This document shows positions 25,551 through 32,890 of a DNA stretch of 37,745 nucleotides, piece by piece. The notes beneath the pieces were generated by a model. The model was given only the letters and a program-made list of their open reading frames with translations. It had not been told where the DNA came from and did no database searches. Position 1 is the first letter of the stretch. Every line of letters starts with the position of its first letter. The DNA is taken from positions 1-37,745 of the forward strand of contig CAJFMF010000003.1 in assembly GCA_904391375.1 (NCBI GenBank). Reading direction: 5' to 3'. The DNA is from Candidatus Gallimonas faecavium. GTDB taxonomy: Bacteria > Bacillota > Clostridia > Christensenellales > Borkfalkiaceae. The translations under genes and the position numbers were made by a program.

Positions 25551-27641
25551 ATGAACTACCAGGAATTCAGAATGCCCGTCGGCGGCCGCGAGGTCATCAT
25601 CGAAACGGGCAAGTACACCGAGCAGGCGAACGGTTCGTGCGTCGTTCGCTGCGGAGAGACCGCCGTCATGGTGACGGTTTGCATGTCCAAGACCCCGCGT
25701 GAGGGAATTGATTTCTTCCCCCTGCAGGTCGACTATGAAGAGAAGATGTACGCCGTCGGCAAGATCCCCGGCAGCTTCAAGCGCAGAGAGGGCAGGGCAT
25801 CCGACAAGGCCATTCTCACCGCGCGTCTCATCGACAGACCTCTTCGTCCTCTGTTCCCCAAGGGACTCTTCAACGATGTGGTCGTCGTCGCGACGGCGCT
25901 TTCCGTCGAGCCCGACGTCGCTCCCGAGCCGCTTGCCATGATCGGTTCTTCCGTTGCGCTCTCCATTTCCGACATTCCCTGGGGCGGCCCCACGGGTTCG
26001 GTGGTCGTCGGCCTTGTGGACGGCGAGTATGTCATCAACCCCGATGCCGCACAGCGTGAAAAGAGCACCATTCACCTCAACCTCGCCGGCATGAAGGACG
26101 CCATCCTCATGATCGAGGCGGGCGCGGACGAGGTCTCCAACGACGAGATGGTCGGTGCGATCATGTTCGGTCAGCAGGAGATCTCCAAGATCTGCAAGTT
26201 CATCGAAGAGGTCATCGTCCCCGCCGCGGGCAAGCCCAAGCAGCAGATCGAACTCTATCACATTCCCGAAGAGCTCGATGCCGCCGTGCGTGCCTATGCT
26301 TCCGAGAAGATCGACTGGGCGCTCGATACCTTTGACCGTCAGGAGCGCGAGGCGCGTCAGGATCAGGCGGAAAAGGAGATCCTCGAGCACTTCGCCGAGA
26401 TCTATCCCGACAACGTCCGCGAGCTGAAGGATTCCATCTACTATCTCACCAAGGAGAAGGTACGCGCCAAGATCTTCGACAAGGGCATTCGTCCCGACGG
26501 CAGAGGTCTCAAAGACGTGCGTCCCATCTGGTGCGAGCGCCATGTCCTGCCCCGCGTCCACGGCAGCGCCGTGTTCACCCGCGGCCAGACGCAGACGCTT
26601 GCAACCTGCACGCTGGGCATGCTCGGCGATGCACAGAAGCTCGAAGGCCTGGACGACGAGACCAGCAAGCGCTACATGCACCAGTATAACTTCCCCGGCT
26701 ACTGCACGGGCGAGGCGAAGGCGCTGCGCGGTGCGGGCCGCCGCGAGATCGGCCACGGCGCTCTTGCAGAGCGGGCGCTCATCCCCGTTCTTCCCTCCGA
26801 GGAGGAATTCCCGTACGCCATCCGTGTCGTCAACGACATCATGTCCTCCAACGGCTCGTCCTCGATGGCTTCCGTCTGCGGCTCCACGATGGCGCTGATG
26901 GATGCGGGCGTTCCCATCAAGGCGCCCGTCGCGGGCGTTGCCATGGGCCTTATCAAAAACCAGCAGACGGGCGAATTCCGCGTCATGACGGACATCCAGG
27001 GCCTTGAGGACTTCCTCGGCGATATGGACTTCAAGGTGGCGGGAACCCGGAAGGGCATCACGGCCATTCAGATGGACATCAAGATCAAGGGTATCTCCGA
27101 AGAGATCCTGCACACCGCGATCGAGCAGGCAAACGAAGGCAGAACGTTCATTCTCTCCAAGATGCTTGAATGCGTGCCCGAAGTCTCGCCCGAGCTCTCC
27201 AAGTACGCACCCCGCATCATCTCCTTCAAGATCGATCCCGAGAAGATCGGCGACGTCGTGGGCAAGCAGGGCAAGGTCATCAACTCCATCATTGCCGAGA
27301 CGGGCACCAAGATCGACATCGAGGACGACGGCACCGTCTGCATCGCCTCCTTCGGCGATTCCGAGGCAGCCCTTCGCGCCAAGGCGATCGTCGAGAGCAT
27401 CGTGCGTGAGCCGGAGGTGGGCGATATGTTCATCGGCCGCGTCGTCAGAATCCTCTCCACGATGGGCGCGTTCGTCGAGTTCGCTCCCGGGAAGGACGGC
27501 ATGATCCATATCTCCAAGATGGCCGATCACCGCATCGAAAAGGTGGAGGACGTCCTGTCCGTTGGCGATGTGGTCAAGGTCAAGATCATCAAGATCGGCG
27601 AAAAGGGCATCGATTTCAAACTGCTCGAAAAAATGGCATAA
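25551..27641 (+). CDS. pnp: Polyribonucleotide nucleotidyltransferase (PNPase)
   Basis: PNPase is the phosphorolytic 3'-5' exoribonuclease of mRNA decay. The 696-residue trimeric enzyme has RNase PH domain 1 (with the RNA-gripping loop GSFKRREGR), a helical linker, RNase PH domain 2 (FTRGQTQTLATCTLG, GSTMALMDAGVPIKAPVAGVAMG), a KH domain (IGDVVGKQGKVINSIIAETG, about 565-620) and an S1 domain (VGDMFIGRVVRILSTMGAFVEF). Length is standard. AAGGAGAT precedes ATG 25551. In many bacteria pnp is self-regulated through an RNase III cut in its leader; rnc is also in this window. Confidence 0.98.
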   Translation: MNYQEFRMPVGGREVIIETGKYTEQANGSCVVRCGETAVMVTVCMSKTPREGIDFFPLQVDYEEKMYAVGKIPGSFKRREGRASDKAILTARLIDRPLRPLFPKGLFNDVVVVATALSVEPDVAPEPLAMIGSSVALSISDIPWGGPTGSVVVGLVDGEYVINPDAAQREKSTIHLNLAGMKDAILMIEAGADEVSNDEMVGAIMFGQQEISKICKFIEEVIVPAAGKPKQQIELYHIPEELDAAVRAYASEKIDWALDTFDRQEREARQDQAEKEILEHFAEIYPDNVRELKDSIYYLTKEKVRAKIFDKGIRPDGRGLKDVRPIWCERHVLPRVHGSAVFTRGQTQTLATCTLGMLGDAQKLEGLDDETSKRYMHQYNFPGYCTGEAKALRGAGRREIGHGALAERALIPVLPSEEEFPYAIRVVNDIMSSNGSSSMASVCGSTMALMDAGVPIKAPVAGVAMGLIKNQQTGEFRVMTDIQGLEDFLGDMDFKVAGTRKGITAIQMDIKIKGISEEILHTAIEQANEGRTFILSKMLECVPEVSPELSKYAPRIISFKIDPEKIGDVVGKQGKVINSIIAETGTKIDIEDDGTVCIASFGDSEAALRAKAIVESIVREPEVGDMFIGRVVRILSTMGAFVEFAPGKDGMIHISKMADHRIEKVEDVLSVGDVVKVKIIKIGEKGIDFKLLEKMA

Positions 27642-27667
27642 AACGGCATAAACGGTCGATTGCAAAG

Positions 27668-27691
27668 GCCTCCCTCCGGGGAGGCTTTTTT
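27668..27691 (+). terminator. Intrinsic terminator after pnp
   Basis: GCCTCCC and GGGAGGC form a 7-bp stem closed by a UCCG tetraloop, followed by six T, 26 bases after the pnp stop. Confidence 0.93.
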
Positions 27692-27786
27692 GCTGCAGGG
27701 CCGACTTGTAAAAAAGGACGGAAACTTTTTTTGGGGACGAAAACGTCCCCTTGCAACAAAATCAGCCGTTAATTTTATCGACAGAT

Positions 27787-27815
27787 TTGACAAATTTTAT
27801 GAAAAGTATTATACT
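27787..27815 (+). promoter_or_regulatory. Promoter of the beta-helix surface protein gene
   Basis: TTGACA (27787-27792) and TATACT (27810-27815) are 17 bases apart in an AT-rich stretch, 31 bases before the start codon. Confidence 0.88.
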
Positions 27816-27846
27816 TTGCTGCAAGATAAAAATAAGGAGAGAGCAG

Positions 27847-29281
27847 ATGAAACAGAGTACGACAAGACGTAATTCCCTCTTGCTTTCGGCGCTGGCGGTC
27901 GTGGTGAGCGCAGCACTGCTGGGGGGGGGTACCTATGCGCTGTTTTCGCAGCAAGCAGCAAGAAAGTTACAGCATTGAAGTAAGTACGGGCGACATCAAG
28001 GTCACCGGCGATCTTGCGATTACGAGTGCGTGGTCGCAGGGAGAGAATGCGTCGGAGCGCGAGAACGGTACGGCGCAAGCAGACGGATCGTATGTCGTTG
28101 CGCAGGGCGGTGTGTTCAGCACGGACGGAGCCAAGATCGTGATGAACAACATGTCGCAGGGGGACGGAGCCTCGTATACTCTGTCGCTTGCGAACGAAAG
28201 CACGGTGAATATGCAGTACCGTGTCTATTTACAATCGAAAGAGGACAACGCTCTGACAAAGGCGCTGAAAGTGACGGTTGACGGAACGGAATGCGCGGCC
28301 GGAGCGGGAACGACGTCGCTGGTCGGCTGGACGCAGGTTGAAGCGGGCGCGGCGCTTGGCGACGGAGCGATGGACATTGAAATCGTCTTGCCCTGGGGCA
28401 GCAATGACGCTGCAGGGCAGACGGCGAATCTGTATGTGGTCGTGGAAGCGGTTCAGGCCAATGCCGCTACATATGATTTCGTGACGACGGATAAAACGTC
28501 GGAGATCGCGACGACCGAAAGCGGGGCTGAGGTGTCGTTCGGCTATGGCGCGGCTACGGCGGAGCCTGTCGTTGTGGACGGGCACGGATCTGCAAGCGTC
28601 ACGACCTGGCAGGATCTCTGGGTTCAGGATGATCTTACCATCCGCGGCGTAAATTTCTTGCAGGGGATTACCGTTTCGGTGAATGAAGTCGCGGAGCCGA
28701 TCACGATCACGATCGAAGATTGCACCGTGTACGCCTGCAATCAGGAACTTCTCAGAACGGGATACCAGAGAATCGATAATTCGGGAGACGGACTTTGCCT
28801 GGATATCGAAACAATGGGACAGCCGGTTACGGTTATCGTGAAAAACTGCAAGTTTGTCGGCGAAAACGACAAGACGCTTGATCGCAACGGGTATTCCAAT
28901 CTGGACGATTTGCTTGGTCTGAATAATCGCGGAAGATGGAAGTCCCGCGGCTACGGTTTGTCGCTCGGAGCGGTTTCCGGCAATACAAACGGACTTATCT
29001 CGGCGCAGATCAGCGGATGCACGTTTACGGGAATCCGCGGGAATGCTCTGCAGTTGTATTCCATCGCTTGCCCCGTGACGGTGGAAAACTGCACCTTTGA
29101 AAGCTGGGGCTGCAACCGGCAGACGACCGCAAAAGAAAAATCCGATGCGGCGATCCGCGGCGACATGAAAGAGGGCAGCACGCTCACCTTGTCCGGGAAT
29201 GCCTATCTGTTGGCAGAAGATGCGGGCGAGAACGGAATCAAACAGGTGAATGTGGACAACTATACCGGTCCGGTTGCCTGA
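27847..29281 (+). CDS. SipW-type-signal beta-helix surface protein, frameshifted by a 7-bp duplication
   Basis: Two overlapping frames form one gene. ATG 27847 (AAGGAG upstream) encodes a basic N terminus and signal MKQSTTRRN...LLGGGTYALFS, the SipW-dependent type known from TasA/camelysin-like proteins. Translation then hits a stop at 27976-27978. The rest is in the next frame (from 27935): a TasA/camelysin-like beta domain (ESYSIEVSTGDIKVTGDLAI...), then from about 28600 a parallel beta-helix with repeated rungs (ITIEDCTVYA, VIVKNCKFVG, AQISGCTFTG, VTVENCTFES). Removing one of two tandem GCAGCAA heptamers at the junction gives a continuous 475-residue protein reading ...TYALFSQQESYSIEV. So the gene looks switched off here by a reversible duplication, or is a pseudogene or a sequencing error. 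No SipW peptidase gene is in the window. Codon use is less GC-rich than in neighbours, hinting at different ancestry. Confidence 0.8.
27921..27929 (+). repeat. Run of nine G in the signal-peptide codons
   Basis: Nine G in a row encode the Leu-Gly-Gly-Gly part of the signal peptide. Homopolymers like this slip during replication. Nine G keeps the GGGTYALFS motif in frame with ATG 27847; eight would instead join the start directly to the downstream frame with a changed signal end. Confidence 0.9.
27948..27961 (+). repeat. Tandem heptamer GCAGCAA x2 at the frameshift junction
   Basis: GCAGCAA occurs at 27948-27954 and again at 27955-27961. With one copy (or four) the signal peptide and the beta-helix body are in the same frame; with two or three they are not. 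The repeat sits precisely where the frames must join. Confidence 0.93.
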
Positions 29282-29296
29282 ACGGTGTATGAACGG

Positions 29297-29331
29297 CGCG
29301 CCCCTGCATGGAAGTGCAGGGGCGCGTTTTT
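29297..29331 (+). terminator. Intrinsic terminator after the beta-helix gene
   Basis: CGCGCCCCTGCA pairs perfectly with TGCAGGGGCGCG around TGGAAG, followed by TTTTT, 15 bases after the stop. The stem resembles that of the terminator at 32752-32805. Confidence 0.93.
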
Positions 29332-29358
29332 GTATATTTATGGCGAAAAGTGCGTTTT

Positions 29359-29443
29359 GCGTTCGGCGCAGAATGGGACGGGGAAATAAAAGGCGCGGCG
29401 CGCGTTCGGCGTAAAGCGGGACGGGAAGGGGAAAAGTGCGTGA
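29359..29443. repeat. Degenerate ~43-bp direct repeat upstream of citrate synthase
   Basis: GCGTTCGGCG followed by six variable bases and GGGACGGG occurs at 29359 and at 29402, with similar purine-rich tails. The rest of the 273-base gap shows only the promoter and the preceding terminator. Confidence 0.6.
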
Positions 29444-29480
29444 AAAAACGGCGGAACGTGCCGCACTCTGTGCAGGCGAT

Positions 29481-29509
29481 TTGACAAACGTGACAAAATA
29501 TGGTAAGGT
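29481..29509 (+). promoter_or_regulatory. Citrate synthase promoter
   Basis: TTGACA (29481-29486) and TAAGGT (29504-29509) are 17 bases apart, 45 bases before the start. The -10 box is imperfect. Confidence 0.7.
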
Positions 29510-29554
29510 GGAAACAGTCGCGGGATCGCTTCACGCGGCAAAGGAGGCAAAAAT

Positions 29555-30937
29555 ATGGCTGTCAATGAACGGGAAGACGGCTTTCTCACCAAGGATGAAT
29601 GGATGAAGATCGGCGATCTCACGCGCCAGTGTGCGGATGCGTGCCGCATCGATCCGAAGTACTATGCGCAATACGACGTCAAGAAGGGGCTCAGGGATCT
29701 GGACGGACGCGGCGTTCTTGCGGGGCTGACGGAAATTTCCGAGATCCGCTCCATGAAAGAGGAGGACGGCAAACGCGTTCCCATCGAAGGCGAGCTCTAT
29801 TATCGCGGGTACGACGTCAATGAACTCGTGCGCGGGGCGCTCAAAGACAAGCGCTTCGGCTTTGAAGAGACGACCTATCTTTTGCTGACGGGCAAACTGC
29901 CCAATGTGCGCGAGCTGGCGTCTTTCTGCGCGCTGCTCGGCGAATTTTACACGCTGCCCAAGAACTTCGTGCGCGACATCATCATGAAGTCGCCCTCGTC
30001 GGACATGATGAACACCCTCATGCGGTGCGTGCTCGCGCTCTTCCCGTATGACGCGGACGCCAACAACACGTCGCCCGAAAACGTCATGCGCCAGTGCCTG
30101 CAGCTCATCGCCGAAGTCCCCATCTTCGCGGTCTACTCCTACGCGGCGGCGAGTTTTTACAACAACAACGACTCGCTCGTCATTCACCGTCCGCAGCCCG
30201 CACTCTCCATGGCGGAAAATATCCTCTATATGCTGCGCCAGGACTGCAAATATTCCGAACTCGAAGCGCGCGTCCTCGACATGGCGCTCGTACTCCATGC
30301 CGAACACGGCGGCGGCAACAATTCCTCCTTCACGACGCACGTCGTCACCTCGTCGGGAACGGATACCTATTCGGCGATCGCTGCGGCGCTCGCCTCGCTC
30401 AAAGGCCCCCGCCACGGCGGCGCAAACATCCGCGTCATGCAGATGTTCGACGACATGAAAAAGAACATCGACACGCGCGACGAAAAACAGGTCGCCGAGT
30501 ACCTGACCGCGCTCGTGGACGGAAAGGCGTTCGACGGCGCGGGGCTCATCTACGGCATCGGACACGCCGTGTACAGCATTTCCGATCCGCGCGCTAAGAT
30601 CTTTAAGGAATTTGTGGAAAAGCTCTCCTATGAAAAGGGCCTGCACGAGGAGTACGAACTCTATCGCCGCGTCGAACAGCTCGCGCCCGATATCATCGCC
30701 CGCAAGCGCAAGATCTATAAGGGCGTCTCGGCGAACGTCGATTTTTACAGCGGGTTCGCCTATCGGATGCTGAATATCCCCGTCGAGCTCTATACGCCCA
30801 TCTTCGCCGTCGCGCGCATGGCGGGCTGGAGCGCCCATCGCATGGAGGAGCTCGTCAATGCGGGCAAGATCATTCGCCCCGCCTATGAGAGCGTCGCCAA
30901 GCGCCGCACCTATCTTCCCATGAAAGACCGTAAATGA
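29555..30937 (+). CDS. gltA: Citrate/2-methylcitrate synthase
   Basis: The enzyme condenses oxaloacetate with acetyl-CoA (or propionyl-CoA) and is the entry to the citric-acid cycle and glutamate synthesis. The 460-residue protein carries the family motifs: LHAEHGGGNNSSFTTHVV (His 248/251), GPRHGGAN (His 287), YGIGHAVYSISDPRA with catalytic His 337, and SANVDFYSG with catalytic Asp 396. It is longer than the ~370-residue Gram-positive CitZ type because of an N-terminal ~60-residue extension common in anaerobic Clostridia. AAAGGAGG precedes ATG 29555. It is a single-gene unit; no aconitase or isocitrate dehydrogenase is nearby. Methylcitrate activity cannot be excluded. Confidence 0.93.
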   Translation: MAVNEREDGFLTKDEWMKIGDLTRQCADACRIDPKYYAQYDVKKGLRDLDGRGVLAGLTEISEIRSMKEEDGKRVPIEGELYYRGYDVNELVRGALKDKRFGFEETTYLLLTGKLPNVRELASFCALLGEFYTLPKNFVRDIIMKSPSSDMMNTLMRCVLALFPYDADANNTSPENVMRQCLQLIAEVPIFAVYSYAAASFYNNNDSLVIHRPQPALSMAENILYMLRQDCKYSELEARVLDMALVLHAEHGGGNNSSFTTHVVTSSGTDTYSAIAAALASLKGPRHGGANIRVMQMFDDMKKNIDTRDEKQVAEYLTALVDGKAFDGAGLIYGIGHAVYSISDPRAKIFKEFVEKLSYEKGLHEEYELYRRVEQLAPDIIARKRKIYKGVSANVDFYSGFAYRMLNIPVELYTPIFAVARMAGWSAHRMEELVNAGKIIRPAYESVAKRRTYLPMKDRK

Positions 30938-30946
30938 AACGAACAT

Positions 30947-30986
30947 ACGCAGTCCCGCCGCAAATATTGCGGCGGGACTGCGTTTT
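30947..30986. terminator. Terminator between citrate synthase and the convergent mazF
   Basis: A perfect 17-bp stem (ACGCAGTCCCGCCGCAA and its complement) with a 3-base ATA loop, then TTTT on the plus side. It begins nine bases after the citrate synthase stop and lies 14 bases beyond the minus-strand mazF stop, so it may serve both. Confidence 0.92.
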
Positions 30987-31000
30987 ATGGAGAAGGAGTG

Positions 31001-31387
31001 TCATTCGCGATGGGCTTTGGGATCGTCCGAACGCAGGATGCGCGTATTTTCAAAGCCGAGACTGATGAGGATGGCGCGGTCGACGCGGGACATGGTGGCG
31101 GGCGGAAGCGCGCCGATGCGCGAGAGCAGCCGCCGTTTGTCCAGCGTGCGGATCTGTTCGAGCAGGATGACGGAATCCTTGGCAAGTCCGAAGGCGTGGG
31201 GGAGTTCGATGTGCGTGGGAAGGCGGGCTTTTCCGATCCTGCTCGTCACGGCCGCCGCGATGATGGTGGGGGAATATTTGTTCCCCGTGTCGTTCTGGAC
31301 GATGAGAACGGGGCGCACGCCGCCCTGTTCGCTCCCGACGACGGGGGAGAGATCGGCATAGTAGAGTTCTCCGCGTTTGATGACCAT
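31001..31387 (-). CDS. ndoA: MazF/PemK-family endoribonuclease (EndoA-like)
   Basis: A 128-residue mRNA interferase of the MazF/EndoA family, which cleaves single-stranded RNA at short sequences. The family start [23 protein letters not shown], the [25 protein letters not shown] core and LPTHIELP...[16 protein letters not shown] are all present, so it should be active. Start 31387 has GAGGAA upstream; the frame is open to 31750 but that part lies antisense to the CDF gene. No antitoxin gene precedes it (the upstream neighbour is divergent) or follows it (a terminator does). TATACT at 31426-31421 is a possible -10 box without a clear -35. Confidence 0.93.
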   Translation of the reverse strand: MVIKRGELYYADLSPVVGSEQGGVRPVLIVQNDTGNKYSPTIIAAAVTSRIGKARLPTHIELPHAFGLAKDSVILLEQIRTLDKRRLLSRIGALPPATMSRVDRAILISLGFENTRILRSDDPKAHRE

Positions 31388-31512
31388 AATTTCCTCTTCG
31401 GTGCAGGGGGTTCCGCTATCAGTATATGTAACGGAGCGTCTTCCCGTGCGCCGCAGGGAGATGATGGCCCGATTTTGCGAAAAATATACGCATTTTCTCC
31501 GCACAGCTGTGA

Positions 31513-31541
31513 TTGACAGCGCGAGCGGTTGCCGATATAAT
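31513..31541 (+). promoter_or_regulatory. CDF exporter promoter, placed to give a leaderless mRNA
   Basis: TTGACA (31513-31518) and TATAAT (31536-31541), both perfect, are 17 bases apart. Six bases (GAAAGT) separate the -10 box from ATG 31548, the same geometry as at ruvC. Confidence 0.9.
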
Positions 31542-31547
31542 GAAAGT

Positions 31548-32648
31548 ATGAAAAAATCGTTTTCTGCCGAGACGCTGGCGAGCGTCATCGGCATGATCTG
31601 TAATTTCCTGCTTGCGGCGGCCAAGATCGCCGCGGGCGCACTGACGGGACTGCTGTCCGTGATGGCGGACGGCGTCAACAACCTGAGCGACTGCGGCTCG
31701 AGCGCCGTTGCGCTCGTCTCGTTCCGCGTGGCGCGCAAACCCGCCGACAAGGAACACCCCTACGGACATCGCCGCGTCGAATACATCGCGTCCATGTGCA
31801 TCGCCTTTCTCGTCCTCGTCCTTGCCGTGGAACTGGCGCGCGAATCCTTTGAAAAACTGCTCTCCGGCGCGCAGGATGTCGCCGTATGGTGGGTATATAT
31901 CCTGCTCGGCGTGTCCGTGATCGTCAAGGCGGGGATGTTCGTCGGCTACCGCATCGTCGCGAAAAAGACGGACTGCGATCCTCTGCGGGCGGCGGCGACC
32001 GACTCCGCGTGCGACTGCATCGCAACGTTCGCCGTCCTTGCGGGCGCCCTTGTGACGCAGTTCGCGAATTTCTCCGCCGATGGCTGGGCGGGAATCCTCG
32101 TCGCGATCTTCATCGGCTGGCAGGGGGTAAAACTGCTGCTGGAAGCGGGCTCCAAACTGCTCGGACAGGCGCCCGACGCGGCGCTCGTGGAGAAGCTGCG
32201 CGCCATTCTCCTTGCGGGAGAGGGCATTCTCGGCGTTCACGATCTTCGCGTGTACGGGTACGGCAAAGGCGTGACATTCGCCACCGCGCATGCCGAAATG
32301 GACGCGCGCCTTCCCGCCCTTTCCTCCCATGCCGTGCTCGACGCGCTGGAGAAAAAGGTGTTCGCCGAGACGGGCGTCACGATGACGTTGCACCTCGATC
32401 CCGTCGTCCTCGGAGACGAGGAGGCAAAGGAGCTCGAAAGCCGTCTGCGCGCCGCCGTCGAGGGGACCGTGGAGGGCATCAATATCCACGACTTCCGCCT
32501 GGTGCGCGGGTCGACCAAGAAGGCTGTCTTTGAAGTGGGCATTCCGTTCGCCTGCCCCATGAGCAACGAAGCGGTGCAAAAGACCGTCGAACGCGCCGTG
32601 TGCGTTCTCGGCGACTACGACCCCGTCGTGACGGTGGAACGGGAGTAA
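31548..32648 (+). CDS. Cation diffusion facilitator (CDF) metal exporter, possibly for manganese
   Basis: A 366-residue CDF-family metal/proton antiporter with six membrane helices (first about 10-30) and a C-terminal cytosolic dimer domain. TM2 has N44-x3-D48 (ADGVNNLSD) and TM5 has D152-x3-D156 (TDSACDC), an N-D-D-D site as in manganese-type CDFs, not the H-D-H-D of zinc exporters; [13 protein letters not shown] is the conserved loop. Metal choice is inferred from these residues. A second C-terminal repeat extends it beyond the ~300-residue norm. The start is fixed by TM1; there is no ribosome site because the -10 box ends six bases before the ATG. Confidence 0.93.
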   Translation: MKKSFSAETLASVIGMICNFLLAAAKIAAGALTGLLSVMADGVNNLSDCGSSAVALVSFRVARKPADKEHPYGHRRVEYIASMCIAFLVLVLAVELARESFEKLLSGAQDVAVWWVYILLGVSVIVKAGMFVGYRIVAKKTDCDPLRAAATDSACDCIATFAVLAGALVTQFANFSADGWAGILVAIFIGWQGVKLLLEAGSKLLGQAPDAALVEKLRAILLAGEGILGVHDLRVYGYGKGVTFATAHAEMDARLPALSSHAVLDALEKKVFAETGVTMTLHLDPVVLGDEEAKELESRLRAAVEGTVEGINIHDFRLVRGSTKKAVFEVGIPFACPMSNEAVQKTVERAVCVLGDYDPVVTVERE

Positions 32649-32751
32649 CCGATCTTTTCTTTCGGACACGTCCTTTCCGTGCGCGGCCGTCCGCCCGTCG
32701 GGGGCCTGTGCGACGGAAAGGGAAGGGAATAAATTATGTTTCGAGAGCATG

Positions 32752-32805
32752 AAAAACCGCGCGCCCCTGCCTGCGGGCAGGGGCGCGCGGTTTTTGCTTT
32801 TTTTG
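32752..32805 (+). terminator. Intrinsic terminator after the CDF gene
   Basis: A perfect 20-bp stem (arms 32752-32771 and 32776-32795, including A5/T5 ends) with a TGCG loop, then GCTTTTTTT. It lies about 100 bases after the stop; nothing else is seen in that interval. Confidence 0.95.
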
Positions 32806-32824
32806 CAAAAGACGCCTTATCCCC

Positions 32825-32853
32825 TTGTCATTTGCGGGGAAAAATGTTATAAT
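32825..32853 (+). promoter_or_regulatory. plsX-rnc-smc promoter
   Basis: TTGTCA (32825-32830) and TATAAT (32848-32853) are 17 bases apart, 37 bases before the plsX start. Confidence 0.88.
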
Positions 32854-32855
32854 AA

Positions 32856-32880
32856 CCGAAAAGTGTCTTTTTCTTTTCGG
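32856..32880. promoter_or_regulatory. Dyad over the predicted plsX transcription start
   Basis: CCGAAAAG and CTTTTCGG flank nine bases. The left arm covers the expected start of transcription and the right arm abuts the ribosome site (GGAGGG). It could be a DNA operator, or an RNA hairpin partly masking the ribosome site. It does not look like the known FapR site. Confidence 0.4.
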
Positions 32881-32890
32881 AGGGAAAAAT

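Noticed and set aside
27940-27980. Programmed +1 ribosomal frameshift in the beta-helix gene
   Set aside because: No slippery codon or stimulatory structure is seen, while the tandem heptamer explains the shift simply and exactly. Not fully excluded.
31388-31750. N-terminal extension of MazF to 249 residues
   Set aside because: It crosses the CDF promoter and runs antisense to its first codons; ATG 31387 has a ribosome site and the family N terminus.
32856-32880. FapR operator at plsX
   Set aside because: The position is suggestive but the dyad does not match the known FapR consensus, and no fapR gene is adjacent.
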